Assembly: GCF_947494055.1 (NCBI RefSeq)
Contig: NZ_CANLTR010000011.1
Location: 1-64,000 of the forward strand
Length of the DNA: 64,000 bases
Source of the DNA: an uncultured Jannaschia sp.
Lineage (GTDB): Bacteria; Pseudomonadota; Alphaproteobacteria; Rhodobacterales; Rhodobacteraceae
Direction of reading: 5' to 3'
Part shown: piece by piece, positions 30,133 to 38,011 of the stretch
Layout: each line of letters begins with the position of its first letter
How positions within the stretch are numbered: position 1 is the first letter of the stretch
Position numbers and translations under genes: made by a program
The notes under the pieces: model-generated
Database searches by the model: none
Told to the model about the DNA's origin: nothing
What the model saw: only the letters and a program-made list of their open reading frames with translations

Positions 30133-30756
30133 TCAGGCGCGCGTGAGCGCCGCCGTCAGATCCCCGTAGCCGGTCGCGCGTCGTTCGAAGGCGAGACCGA
30201 GCGCGTCGGCGGCGGCGCGGGCCTTCTCCGCCAGGGCGGGGTCGTCGGTCTGGGCCAAGTGGACGACCTTCGTGTAGTGGCCGAAATACATCTCCCGCAA
30301 CTCCGGATGGCGGTCGAGGCCGAGGGGGCGGATGACGAAGGCATCGAACTGCCGGGCGAGGAAGTCGGTGAGGTAGAACGCGTCGATCTCGTCGCGCGCG
30401 GCGAAGCGGTCGAGCCCATCGAAGAAGGCATAGCAATGCGGCCCGGCGATCATCTCGATCCCGCGTTCGGCACAGAACCGCGCGAGCCCGCCGCCGGTGC
30501 CGCAATCGGCGTAGGCGACGAAGACGCGGTCGTAGCCGTCCGCCCGACCGTCGAGCGCCTCGGCGAGGGCCGGGACGATGCGCTCGGGATGGTTGTGCAG
30601 GATCGCCGGCAGGCAATGCAGGTCGAGATGGTGAAGCCGGTTCGCCACCCGGATCGCGAGAATCTCATGGGCCAACGCCCCGCAAGCCACGACGAGGACC
30701 CGACCCGTACCCGCGGCGGGCAGCCCGTCCCGCGTGAGGACGGCATCGGGGATCAC
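30133..30756 (-). CDS. DUF1638-like protein
   Basis: A 207-residue protein with GRVLVVACGALAHEILAIR at the start, VFVAYADCGTGGGLARFC in the middle and MIAGPHCYAFFDGLD. These Cys-containing segments match my memory of DUF1638, a family of unknown function often found near corrinoid methyltransferase genes in Rhodobacterales and methanogens. GTG 30756 is the only good start and overlaps the stop of the YbjQ-like gene (GTGA). The conserved Cys and His could bind metal, but no activity is proven. Confidence 0.7.
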   Translation of the reverse strand: MIPDAVLTRDGLPAAGTGRVLVVACGALAHEILAIRVANRLHHLDLHCLPAILHNHPERIVPALAEALDGRADGYDRVFVAYADCGTGGGLARFCAERGIEMIAGPHCYAFFDGLDRFAARDEIDAFYLTDFLARQFDAFVIRPLGLDRHPELREMYFGHYTKVVHLAQTDDPALAEKARAAADALGLAFERRATGYGDLTAALTRA

Positions 30757-31091
30757 GCGAGTTTCACCGCGGTGCCGTAGGCCACGACCTCGGAGGCGGC
30801 ATGCGTGATCGTCGAGGTTTCGAAACGGATCGCGACGATTGCGTCCGCGTCCTGCGCCCGGGCCTCCGCGACCATCCGGTCGATCGCCTGCTCCCGCGCA
30901 CCCGTGAGGAGGGACGCATATTCCCGTATCTCGCCGCCGACGAGGTTGCGGAAGCCCGCGACGATGTCGGTGCCGACATGCTTCGCGCGGACCGTGGAGC
31001 CGCGCACCAGGCCGATGCAGCGCGTGATCTCCCGCCCCGGCACGCCGTCCGTGGTCGCGAGAATGACGCGTTTCAATTCCCGGCCGTTCAT
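30753..31091 (-). CDS. YbjQ/UPF0145-family protein (heavy-metal-binding-domain-like)
   Basis: A 112-residue protein with VILATTDGVPGREITRCIGLVRGSTVRAKH and the closing AIVAIRFETSTITHAASEVVAYGTAVKL, the YbjQ (DUF74) pattern. Members form pentamers; the function is unknown despite the putative heavy-metal-binding label. It overlaps both neighbours by 4 bp (ATGA/GTGA type), so it is the middle of a tightly coupled trio. Confidence 0.85.
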   Translation of the reverse strand: MNGRELKRVILATTDGVPGREITRCIGLVRGSTVRAKHVGTDIVAGFRNLVGGEIREYASLLTGAREQAIDRMVAEARAQDADAIVAIRFETSTITHAASEVVAYGTAVKLA

Positions 31092-31303
31092 TCGCCCATC
31101 CGGTCGTAGCGGTCGTCGTCGGGGTTCGCGCGGCGGTCAACGATCACGCGCCAGGCCAGATACGCGATCGGAAGGACGGGCAGGATCGCGGCCCAGCCGA
31201 ACGGGACCGCGATGCTCGCCGTCACGATGGCCGCGAGCCAGATCGTCGCGCCGGCGGCGAGGGTCGCTGCGACGAGAATGAGGACGAGTCGGTCGAGGGG
31301 CAT
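31088..31303 (-). CDS. Small two-helix membrane protein, first gene of the YbjQ/DUF1638 trio
   Basis: A 71-residue protein with two hydrophobic helices (about 4-26 and 30-50) and an acidic/basic tail DRRANPDDDRYDRMGE. ATG 31303 is chosen since GGAAG lies upstream and the hydrophobic part starts there; the frame is open further but only as a shadow of gntK. No known family recognised. It overlaps the YbjQ-like gene by 4 bp and is divergent from gluconokinase (106-bp gap). Confidence 0.65.
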   Translation of the reverse strand: MPLDRLVLILVAATLAAGATIWLAAIVTASIAVPFGWAAILPVLPIAYLAWRVIVDRRANPDDDRYDRMGE

Positions 31304-31409
31304 GGCATCGCTTCCGTATGGGCTCCTGAGAGTATGGGAACGCGGAACGCGGCTGCCAATACGATTGACAGCGAACGCCGCTGCGTCATCTAGGCTCGCA
31401 GGAGGCAGC

Positions 31410-31913
31410 ATGGCTTTGAAGATACTCGTGATGGGCGTGACCGCCACCGGCAAGACGACGCTCGGGATCGAGCTCGCCCAAGCCCTTCGGGGGCGATTCG
31501 TTGATGGGGACGACCTGCATCCGCGCGGCAACGTCAGGAAGATGGCGCGCGGCGAGCCGCTGACGGACCGCGACCGCGCGCCCTGGCTCGATCGTGTCGG
31601 ACGGACGCTCGCGGAGAGCGACGGGATAACGGTCATCGCGTGCTCGGCCCTGAAACGCGCCTACCGCAACCGTATCAGGGCCCGCGCCGGGTTCGTGACG
31701 CTGGTGCACCTCACCGGCGACCGGGATACGCTGGAGCGACGCTTGAAGGCACGGATTGGCCATTACATGCCGGCCTCGCTTCTCGACAGCCAACTCGCGA
31801 CGCTGGAGCCTCCGACCCGGGACGAATGGCCGATCGTTGTCGAGGCCATCCGCCCGCGGCGTCGTCTCGTCGGCGAGGTGCTCGACCGCTTGCGCGGCCG
31901 GCGCCTCCACTAG
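31410..31913 (+). CDS. gntK: Gluconokinase
   Basis: A 167-residue small P-loop kinase of the GntK type that phosphorylates D-gluconate to 6-phosphogluconate, feeding the Entner-Doudoroff or pentose-phosphate route. Seen: Walker A GVTATGKTT, DGDDLHPRGNVRKMARGEPLTDRDRAPWL (family signature), VIACSALKRAYR, and HLTGDRDTLERRLKARIGHYMPASLLDSQLATLE. GGAGG lies 5 nt before ATG 31410. It faces sodC (convergent). Confidence 0.95.
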   Translation: MALKILVMGVTATGKTTLGIELAQALRGRFVDGDDLHPRGNVRKMARGEPLTDRDRAPWLDRVGRTLAESDGITVIACSALKRAYRNRIRARAGFVTLVHLTGDRDTLERRLKARIGHYMPASLLDSQLATLEPPTRDEWPIVVEAIRPRRRLVGEVLDRLRGRRLH

Positions 31914-31926
31914 AGGTCGGCTGACG

Positions 31927-32439
31927 TCACGACGGCGCTTCGGTCAGCACGGCGCAAGCCACGCGGCCGCCGGCATCGCCGCTGGGCTGGCTCACGTAAT
32001 CGTCCGCGCCGGAATGGACGATCAGGGCCGAGCCGTCCTCGTCGAGAAGCTGCTCCTCGATCGAGATCCGGTCGGTGAACGCCTCGTAGGACATCACGCC
32101 GTCATCCTCGACGAAGCCGTTGGGGAGGTCGCCCGGATGCGGGCCGCCTTCGACGAGGCCGTGCTGCATGTCGCCGGCGATATGGCCGCCCGCGGAGGTG
32201 AAGTCGCCCTCGCATTCGCCGGTCTCGTGCATGTGGACGCCGTGTCCGCCGGCCGACAACTCCGTGCCCTGAACATTGACGCGGACGAGGCCGGAGGGCG
32301 TCTCGAAGATCGAGACCGAACCGATATTCGCGCCTTCGGCGTTCACGAGTTCGCCGGTAACGCGGGCGCCCGTATCCTCCTGGGCGAAGAGGGGTGCGGC
32401 GAGAAGGAGGCAGGGCAGGGCTACGGTGAGGGATCGCAT
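31927..32439 (-). CDS. sodC: Cu/Zn superoxide dismutase (periplasmic)
   Basis: A 170-residue secreted enzyme that dismutates superoxide. The signal peptide is about 1-19 (LLLAAPLFA|QED). Metal ligands are visible: HGVHMHETGECEG (two Cu His), AGGHIAG (bridging His), PHPGDLPNGFVEDDG (Zn-type His and Asp) and HSGADDYVSQPSGDAGGRVACAVL, with the family disulfide Cys pair and active-site Arg. AGGHIAG in place of the more usual GGHxNP is a small difference. ATG 32439 fits the signal peptide. Confidence 0.93.
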   Translation of the reverse strand: MRSLTVALPCLLLAAPLFAQEDTGARVTGELVNAEGANIGSVSIFETPSGLVRVNVQGTELSAGGHGVHMHETGECEGDFTSAGGHIAGDMQHGLVEGGPHPGDLPNGFVEDDGVMSYEAFTDRISIEEQLLDEDGSALIVHSGADDYVSQPSGDAGGRVACAVLTEAPS

Positions 32440-32650
32440 GGCGGGCTCCGTGTCTTCGTTGCAGTCGTCGAAGAACGCGAGACCCCCGCGTATAGATCCG
32501 TGCCGTTCTGTCGCGTGCCCCGATCCGGTTCGCGCTTGCGCCGCGAACGGCGAGGCGCGTGGCCGTTCGCAGGTCGGGATTCGGCCTCGTCGCCGGTCGC
32601 CGACTGCGCGCACGGAGCCTCACCCCGCGGCGGCAGCCGGCCTCGGCAGA

Positions 32651-33346
32651 TCAGGCCGACATCTGATTGTGCTTGCGGGCCATCCAGTCCTTCGCCGTCT
32701 CGACCGCCACGGCCGCATCGCGGCAATAGGCATCGGCTCCGATCGCGCGGCCGAACTCCTCGTTGAGCGGGGCCCCGCCGACGAGCACGATGTAGTCGTC
32801 GCGGATGCCCTCGGCCTTGAGCGCGTCGATCACGACCTTCATGTAGGGCATCGTCGTCGTCAGCAGCGCGGACATCCCGAGGATGTCGGCTTCCTCGGCC
32901 TTCAGCGCATCAATGTACTTCTCGACCGCATTGTTGATGCCGAGATCGACGACCTCGAAGCCCGCGCCCTCCATCATCATCGAGACAAGGTTCTTGCCGA
33001 TGTCGTGGATGTCGCCCTTGACGGTGCCGATCACCATCTTGCCCACGCGCGGCGCGTCGGTCTCCACCAGCAGCGGCTTCAGGATCGCCATGCCGCCCTT
33101 CATCGCGTTCGCCGCGAGCAGCACTTCCGGTACGAACAGGATTCCGTCGCGGAAGTCGTGGCCGACGATCGTCATGCCGCCAACCAGTGCCTTGGTGAGG
33201 ATGTCGTAGGGCTGCCATCCGCGCTCGAGCAGGATGTTCACCGATTCCTCGATCTCGTCCTTCAGGCCGTCGTAGAGATCGTCGAACATCTGCTGGACGA
33301 GTTCGTCGTCGTCGAGTTCGGAAAGTATGATGTCGTCGTCGGCCAT
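32651..33346 (-). CDS. Corrinoid (B12-binding) methyl-carrier protein, MtbC/MttC-like
   Basis: A 231-residue cobalamin protein. The N-terminal helical cap (about 1-90, MKGGMAILKPLL) resembles the Met synthase B12-cap. The Rossmann-like domain carries the cobalamin signature GDIHDIGKN (lower ligand His near 112), MSALLTTTMPYMKVVIDAL and VLVGGAPLN. Such proteins carry a methyl group between a substrate-specific methyltransferase (e.g. MttB-like) and a second enzyme. GAGGA lies upstream of ATG 33346. No MttB-like methyltransferase or RamA-type reactivator lies in the window, but a homocysteine methyltransferase gene is about 3 kb away. Confidence 0.92.
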   Translation of the reverse strand: MADDDIILSELDDDELVQQMFDDLYDGLKDEIEESVNILLERGWQPYDILTKALVGGMTIVGHDFRDGILFVPEVLLAANAMKGGMAILKPLLVETDAPRVGKMVIGTVKGDIHDIGKNLVSMMMEGAGFEVVDLGINNAVEKYIDALKAEEADILGMSALLTTTMPYMKVVIDALKAEGIRDDYIVLVGGAPLNEEFGRAIGADAYCRDAAVAVETAKDWMARKHNQMSA

Positions 33347-33447
33347 CTGGAAATGCGTCCTCGTCCTCGGCGCGTGATTCGTCGGTCTACGGTTCAGGTT
33401 AGCCGTCGCGGACAGGGCTCCGTGGCGGCGGAACCGACATTCGCTGT

Positions 33448-34443
33448 CTAGCGAGCGACCCGCCGGCGGACCAGTCCGAAGGTCGCGAGTGCGACGAGGG
33501 CCAGAGGCAGCGAAGCGGGTACGGGAACAGGGGATATCGACATCGTTTCGAGTTCGGTCAGAACGTTCTCGGCCAGCGCCGCATGCACCGCAGCGTTCGG
33601 ATGAACGAGGTCGAAGAAGACGCGCTCCTGCGCCGCGTCCGCGTCGCAAACGAGTGGCTGAGACAATGCCACCGCCGTCGCCGTCGCGGCGGCTTGGACA
33701 TCTGCGTTCCGGTTCAGGAACAGACAGGGCAGGGTCGCCTCGCTGAGGCCGTAAGCCATTGGGTCGTTCAGGAGGTCGTCGAAGAGTGCGCTCGTCCTGA
33801 CGAGCGAGACGTTCGCCCCGCGATTGGCCAGACCGTCCGCAAGCCCCGACAGCGCGACGTTGAACGCCCCGGATGCAGCCGAAGCGCCGGGCGACGCTGG
33901 CGGAAAGATCAGGTTGTAGAGCGGCGTATCGCCCAGATCCGGTAGTTCGAAGAGCACGAAATCCGAGACGCCCCCGGCCTGCAAGGCCGCGACGCCAGAT
34001 GCGATCGCGGTCATCGCCATCTCGATGGCCTCCGGTGCCGTGCCTGTCGCAATTCCGGCGAACAGGTCGTTGGCACCGAACCAGACCGAGGCCAGCGGTC
34101 GCGGGCCCGCCACCGTCGCGAGGGGCGAGGCCAGATAGCCGGTGACCTGGGCACCGAAATCGGGAACGCCATCGCCGTCGGTCGCTGCCCCGGCCCCGCC
34201 GAAGGCGAAGTTCTGCGAGATCGCGAAGCGGTCCGCGACCGTCTCGGCCCAGACCGGACCGTTGGAGAAGCGCCCGTCGAAATAGGGCGCCGGCGGCTGA
34301 CCCGCCGACGCGAACAGATTGCCGTCGTCGCTGAGGCTGTCGCCGAAGACGAAGAAGCTCGAATAGACCGCGTCGACGGGGGCGGCGACCACTCCACTGC
34401 ATGTTGCGAGAGTCACGGCCAGCGCCAAGGCAAAGGTCTTCAT
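33448..34443 (-). CDS. Secreted GDSL/SGNH esterase with VPLPA-type C-terminal sorting tail
   Basis: A 331-residue secreted hydrolase. Signal peptide about 1-20. The catalytic Ser is S36 in FGDSLSDDGN (block I); GANDLF (block III) supplies the oxyanion Asn; FFDLVHPN holds the Asp and His of block V. The C-terminus, PVPVPASLPLALVALATFGLVRRRVAR, has the VPLPA/PEP-CTERM layout: short motif, hydrophobic helix, Arg cluster. That suggests exosortase-dependent surface sorting. No exosortase lies in the window. The natural substrate (lipid, ester or polysaccharide acetyl) is unknown. Confidence 0.88.
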   Translation of the reverse strand: MKTFALALAVTLATCSGVVAAPVDAVYSSFFVFGDSLSDDGNLFASAGQPPAPYFDGRFSNGPVWAETVADRFAISQNFAFGGAGAATDGDGVPDFGAQVTGYLASPLATVAGPRPLASVWFGANDLFAGIATGTAPEAIEMAMTAIASGVAALQAGGVSDFVLFELPDLGDTPLYNLIFPPASPGASAASGAFNVALSGLADGLANRGANVSLVRTSALFDDLLNDPMAYGLSEATLPCLFLNRNADVQAAATATAVALSQPLVCDADAAQERVFFDLVHPNAAVHAALAENVLTELETMSISPVPVPASLPLALVALATFGLVRRRVAR

Positions 34444-34517
34444 GTCGCCCTCGTTCGATCCTGTCGGCCGAGGATTGCACCGGAACGGTGTACGGGCAAA
34501 CGGGAATATTATGGGAC

Positions 34518-34546
34518 TTGTCAGAGTTCTTACTTTGTTCTAGTTT
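34518..34546 (+). promoter_or_regulatory. Promoter predicted to give a leaderless radical-SAM transcript
   Basis: TTGTCA (34518-34523), 17-bp spacer, TAGTTT (34541-34546). The next gene's ATG begins at 34553, seven bases behind the -10, which is where transcription should start. There is no Shine-Dalgarno sequence (bases before ATG are TTTTTCAAT). The surrounding 60 bp are clearly AT-rich compared with neighbours. Confidence 0.45.
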
Positions 34547-34552
34547 TTCAAT

Positions 34553-35617
34553 ATGACGTATCTGTCCGACATTCGTGGCGAGGTGTTCCCGGCGGCCCGG
34601 GCGCGCGGCGCGCTGAGCAATCAGACGGGGCGCTACGAGCGGCTTGCCCGTCAGCCGGACCCGGCTTTCCAGCCGGCAGCTCCGGTCGCCGAGGTCCGCG
34701 AGGAAACGGTCGGGCGGGTGATCTCGACCAACAGATCGCCCGATCTCGGCTTCGATCGGTCGGTCAATCCGTATCGCGGGTGCGAGCATGGCTGCATCTA
34801 CTGCTACGCTCGTCCTACGCATGCCTGGCTCGGCCTGTCGCCCGGGCTCGATTTCGAGACCAGGTTGATCGCCCGGCCGAACGCGGCCGATGCGCTGCGG
34901 CGAGAACTCGGGGCGAAAGGGTACGAGCCGAAGTTGCTCGCAATCGGCACCAATACCGACCCCTATCAGCCGATCGAGCGCGACCGGCGTATCATGCGCG
35001 GTCTGCTCGAGGTGCTGCGCGACCACGCCCACCCCGTCGCGATCACCACGAAGGGGACGATGATCGAGCGCGACATCGATATCCTGACGGAGATGGGACC
35101 GGAGCTCGCTCGCGTCGGCCTGTCGGTGACCACGCTCGATGACGGGCTAGCGCGCAAGCTCGAGCCGCGGGTGCCGGTTCCGACGCGGCGGCTGCGGGTG
35201 ATCGAGCGACTGGCCTCGGCGGGCGTGGTGGTGCGCGTCATGGTTTCGCCCGTCATCCCCGGCCTGACGGATCACGAGGTCGAGACGATCCTGTCGGCGG
35301 CGCGCGACGCCGGAGCCCAGGCGGCCAGCATGATCCCGCTGCGGCTTCCGCTCGAAGTCGCGCCGCTCTTCGAGGAGTGGCTGCGGACGCATGTTCCCGA
35401 CCGGGCCCGGAAGGTCCTGAACCGGGTGCGCGAGTTCCACGGCGGCAAGCTCTACAATGCGGGGTTCGGGGCGCGTATGCGAGGGGCAGGGGTGCATGCT
35501 GACCTCCTGCAGCGGCGGTTCGACCGCGCCTGCACATCGCTCGGGCTGGCGAGACGACTGGCGCCGCTTCGCACCGACCTGTTCCGCGTACCGGGCGCGC
35601 AGATGTCGCTGTTCTGA
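34553..35617 (+). CDS. Radical SAM protein of the PA0069 / SplB-like family
   Basis: A 354-residue radical SAM enzyme. The [4Fe-4S] cysteines are C77, C81 and C84 in YRGCEHGCIYCYARP (CX3CX2C, as in spore photoproduct lyase relatives). SVNPYRGCEHGCIYCYARPT and LLAIGTNTDPYQPIERD are typical of the PA0069 family, of unknown reaction. No extra Cys-rich domain is seen. The ATG lacks a ribosome-binding site and sits at the predicted transcription start. Confidence 0.88.
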   Translation: MTYLSDIRGEVFPAARARGALSNQTGRYERLARQPDPAFQPAAPVAEVREETVGRVISTNRSPDLGFDRSVNPYRGCEHGCIYCYARPTHAWLGLSPGLDFETRLIARPNAADALRRELGAKGYEPKLLAIGTNTDPYQPIERDRRIMRGLLEVLRDHAHPVAITTKGTMIERDIDILTEMGPELARVGLSVTTLDDGLARKLEPRVPVPTRRLRVIERLASAGVVVRVMVSPVIPGLTDHEVETILSAARDAGAQAASMIPLRLPLEVAPLFEEWLRTHVPDRARKVLNRVREFHGGKLYNAGFGARMRGAGVHADLLQRRFDRACTSLGLARRLAPLRTDLFRVPGAQMSLF

Positions 35618-35748
35618 ACGGGAACGCGATCAGGTCGCCCCCATTCGCGCGACCAATGTGGGATGGTCGGGTCCGTGCGTCCGCCGACCTCCGCATCGTC
35701 GTGCGACGCCGATGGCTTCAGCCTGGGCGAGCGGCAGGCGCAGCGGCC

Positions 35749-35777
35749 GCTGGCACCTTGATAGATCAGGTGCCAGC
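35749..35777. terminator. Perfect 10-bp hairpin downstream of the radical-SAM gene
   Basis: GCTGGCACCT (35749-35758) and AGGTGCCAGC (35768-35777) enclose the 9-base loop TGATAGATC. There is no T-tract. It lies at the end of a decayed minus-strand reading frame whose stop codon (35766-35768) overlaps the loop, and 130 bp behind the radical-SAM gene, so it could terminate either. Confidence 0.5.
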
Positions 35778-36455
35778 AGGGAGTCGGCCGTGTCCCGGTG
35801 AACCCTGCGGGCCGGTCGACGCTTGCGGCGTAACACGCTTGTTTGAAGCTGCCTGATACGACGAACGGGCCGGGCAGCGTTGCGAGAAGCGTGCCGCTTG
35901 CCGCATTCTTTCGGGCCTGTTCAAGCGGTCGGGTCTGGGGCCAGAGCCGAGACAGTTGCAGCGACACCGCATTGACCGGGCCGTCCGGCATGCGAATGAT
36001 TGTCCAGGCGCCGTCAGGCATGCAGTTCGCCGTGCCGATCCGAAAGCACGCAAGGATCGTAGTGACATCGAATGTGAAGCGATACAATTCGGATGGAAGC
36101 CCATCGATCGCCTCTTCTGTGCGCTGGCCGCCTGCAGCGCCGCGATTTCCGTTCTGGCCAACCGCTGCGCATGATCGCCGACGGGATCTAGATCGCGCAG
36201 AATGCGCTGGACCCGACATAGGCTTGTTCCCTCGACGGGCGTCGTAAAGGGCGGTCGGAGTGCCGGCCGACGCACCGACAGGGCGAGAGCGCTGTCGAGA
36301 CCGCCGGCATTCCAGCCCGGCGTCGGACGAAGAGGACTGCCGCTGGCCATGCGGCCGGGAGGCCAATGCCGACCCCGCCGAGCATCGGATCGGACCGACA
36401 AAACCTTGCGGCTCCAACGATGAGACATGCGTCGGTCGAGCGTTGTGACCGTCAA
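35766..36455 (-). pseudogene. Possible frameshifted hypothetical gene
   Basis: No intact gene is convincing between 35,618 and 36,507. On the minus strand one frame reads protein-like from about 36,260 to 36,115 (TSLCRVQRILRDLDPVGDHA, RTEIAALQAASAQ). From about 36,115 to 35,800 a different frame looks coding (AIDGLPSELYRFTFDVTTIL, GAWTIIRMPDGPVNAVSLQL). A single indel near 36,115 would join the two into one protein. The stretch is also less GC-rich than its neighbours. I do not recognise the family. It may be a decayed gene, a sequencing error, or chance. Confidence 0.3.
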
Positions 36456-36507
36456 CTAGGCCAGACAGGTCTAGGCCGATCCGTCAGATCGCCCTGGTGC
36501 GGTGTCG

Positions 36508-37524
36508 TCAGATCTGGCCACGCCGTCTCCGGCTGGCAGACCGGTCGCGGGTCGGGGCCTTGCCGTCGAGACCGTCGCTCGCCGATGAGAAATCGCCAAG
36601 ACGCTCGGCCACAAGCCCGAGCGCGGGCGGCTCACCCCTCGGCCGTGTCTCCAGCGCCGCGCGCATCTTCTCGAGATGCGCCGCCGTCGTCCCGCAGCAG
36701 CCACCGATGATCGTCGCGCCGGCGTCGCGCGCCATGACGGCATAGTCGGCCATCAGCTTCGGCGTACCGTTGTAGTGGATGTGGCCCTCGACGTATTTCG
36801 GGATACCGGCATTGCCCTTCGCGATCACCGGCGTGTCGGAGGTGGCGAACCCCATCACGGTCCGGATCAGGTCGGAGGCGCCGACACCGCAATTCGCACC
36901 GTAGGCCACGGGCCCGTGCGCGAGCTTGCCGATCAGTCGCGTCATGTCGGGCGGCGTCGTGCCCATCATCGTGCGCCCGGCCGTGTCGAAGCTCATGGTG
37001 ACGCACCAGGGCATGTCGACGAGCGCCGCGGCCTCGGCGGCGGCGCGCAACTCCTCCGGGGCAGAGATCGTCTCGACCCAGAGAACGTCCGCTCCACCGG
37101 CCTTGAGACCCTCGGCCTGCTGGTGGAAGATCTCGACGGCGCCTTCGTGGGTGAGCGGACCCATCGGGGCCATGATCTCGCCCGTGGGACCCATGCTGCC
37201 CGCGACGACGACCGGGCGGCCCGCGGCGTCCGCGATCTCGCGCGCGATCTCGGCGCCCATCCGCGAAAGCTCGCCCGCCCGCGCCTCGGCGCCGTGGAGC
37301 TTCAGCCGTGCGGCGTTGCCGCCGAACGTATTGGTCAGGAAGATGTCGGACCCGGCCTCCACCGAGCCGCGGTAGAGCGCGCGGACCTTGGCGGTCTCGG
37401 TCTCGTTCCAGAACTCGGGCGCGTCACCCGATTCGAGGCCCATGTTGAAGAGCGTCGTCCCCGTCGCGCCGTCGGCCAGAAGCCAGTCGCGCGACCGGAG
37501 CAGGGAAGTGAGGGCGTCGGACAT
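36508..37524 (-). CDS. bmt: Homocysteine S-methyltransferase family protein (betaine-homocysteine methyltransferase-like)
   Basis: A 338-residue TIM-barrel methyltransferase with a zinc site of three cysteines: GANCGVG (one Cys, near 212) and GGCCGTT (Cys pair, near 273). The opening DWLLADGATGTTLFNMGLESGDAPEFWNE matches Rhodobacterales Bmt proteins, which use glycine betaine (or a related donor) to methylate homocysteine. The C-terminal tail (from about 300) is Arg/Ser-rich and probably disordered. ATG 37524 is the family start. Its donor may instead be the corrinoid protein or S-methylmethionine; sequence does not decide. Confidence 0.85.
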   Translation of the reverse strand: MSDALTSLLRSRDWLLADGATGTTLFNMGLESGDAPEFWNETETAKVRALYRGSVEAGSDIFLTNTFGGNAARLKLHGAEARAGELSRMGAEIAREIADAAGRPVVVAGSMGPTGEIMAPMGPLTHEGAVEIFHQQAEGLKAGGADVLWVETISAPEELRAAAEAAALVDMPWCVTMSFDTAGRTMMGTTPPDMTRLIGKLAHGPVAYGANCGVGASDLIRTVMGFATSDTPVIAKGNAGIPKYVEGHIHYNGTPKLMADYAVMARDAGATIIGGCCGTTAAHLEKMRAALETRPRGEPPALGLVAERLGDFSSASDGLDGKAPTRDRSASRRRRGQI

Positions 37525-37556
37525 CGAAGGCTCCGGATACGAGGACGGTCGGGCGA

Positions 37557-37877
37557 TCAGGTGGTCTGTTCCTGCATGACCTGCTGCTTGGCCTGCTCCA
37601 TCAGCATGTCCATCTTGGCCCGGATCTCCGCGGCGGGCACCTTCTCGCCCAGATCGCCGGAGACCTTGCGCATGACGTCGTCGTCGCCCGCTTCCTCGAA
37701 ATCGGACTTCACGACCTCTCGCGCATAGGCGGTCTTCTCCTCGCCCTCCTTGCCGAGCAGCTCCGCAGCCCATTCGCCGAGCAGGCGGTTGCGGCGCGCC
37801 TCCACCTTGAACTGCAGTTCGGCATCGTGGGCATACTTGTTCTCGAACCCCTTCTTACGGTCGTCGATGCTGGCCAT
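37557..37877 (-). CDS. F1-ATPase inhibitor zeta-type protein (DUF1476)
   Basis: A 106-residue helical protein of the DUF1476 family, which includes the zeta subunit inhibiting F1F0-ATP synthase of Paracoccus denitrificans. Seen: the inhibitory N-terminus [19 protein letters not shown], followed by [15 protein letters not shown]. It blocks ATP hydrolysis by binding the catalytic interface. ATG 37877 is chosen as the conserved [12 protein letters not shown] start. It lies 32 bp upstream of bmt on the same strand and divergent from purC. Confidence 0.9.
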   Translation of the reverse strand: MASIDDRKKGFENKYAHDAELQFKVEARRNRLLGEWAAELLGKEGEEKTAYAREVVKSDFEEAGDDDVMRKVSGDLGEKVPAAEIRAKMDMLMEQAKQQVMQEQTT

Positions 37878-38011
37878 GTCGCGTCTCCCTGAAATTGGCT
37901 TTCCTGATCGATATGCGGATGCGGCGTCCATCCCGCAAGTCGCTTCCCTTGGCAAAGGTGGGCGGAGGGCGTATGTGCCCCGACGATACGCACCGATCCC
38001 CCGGAGACAGC

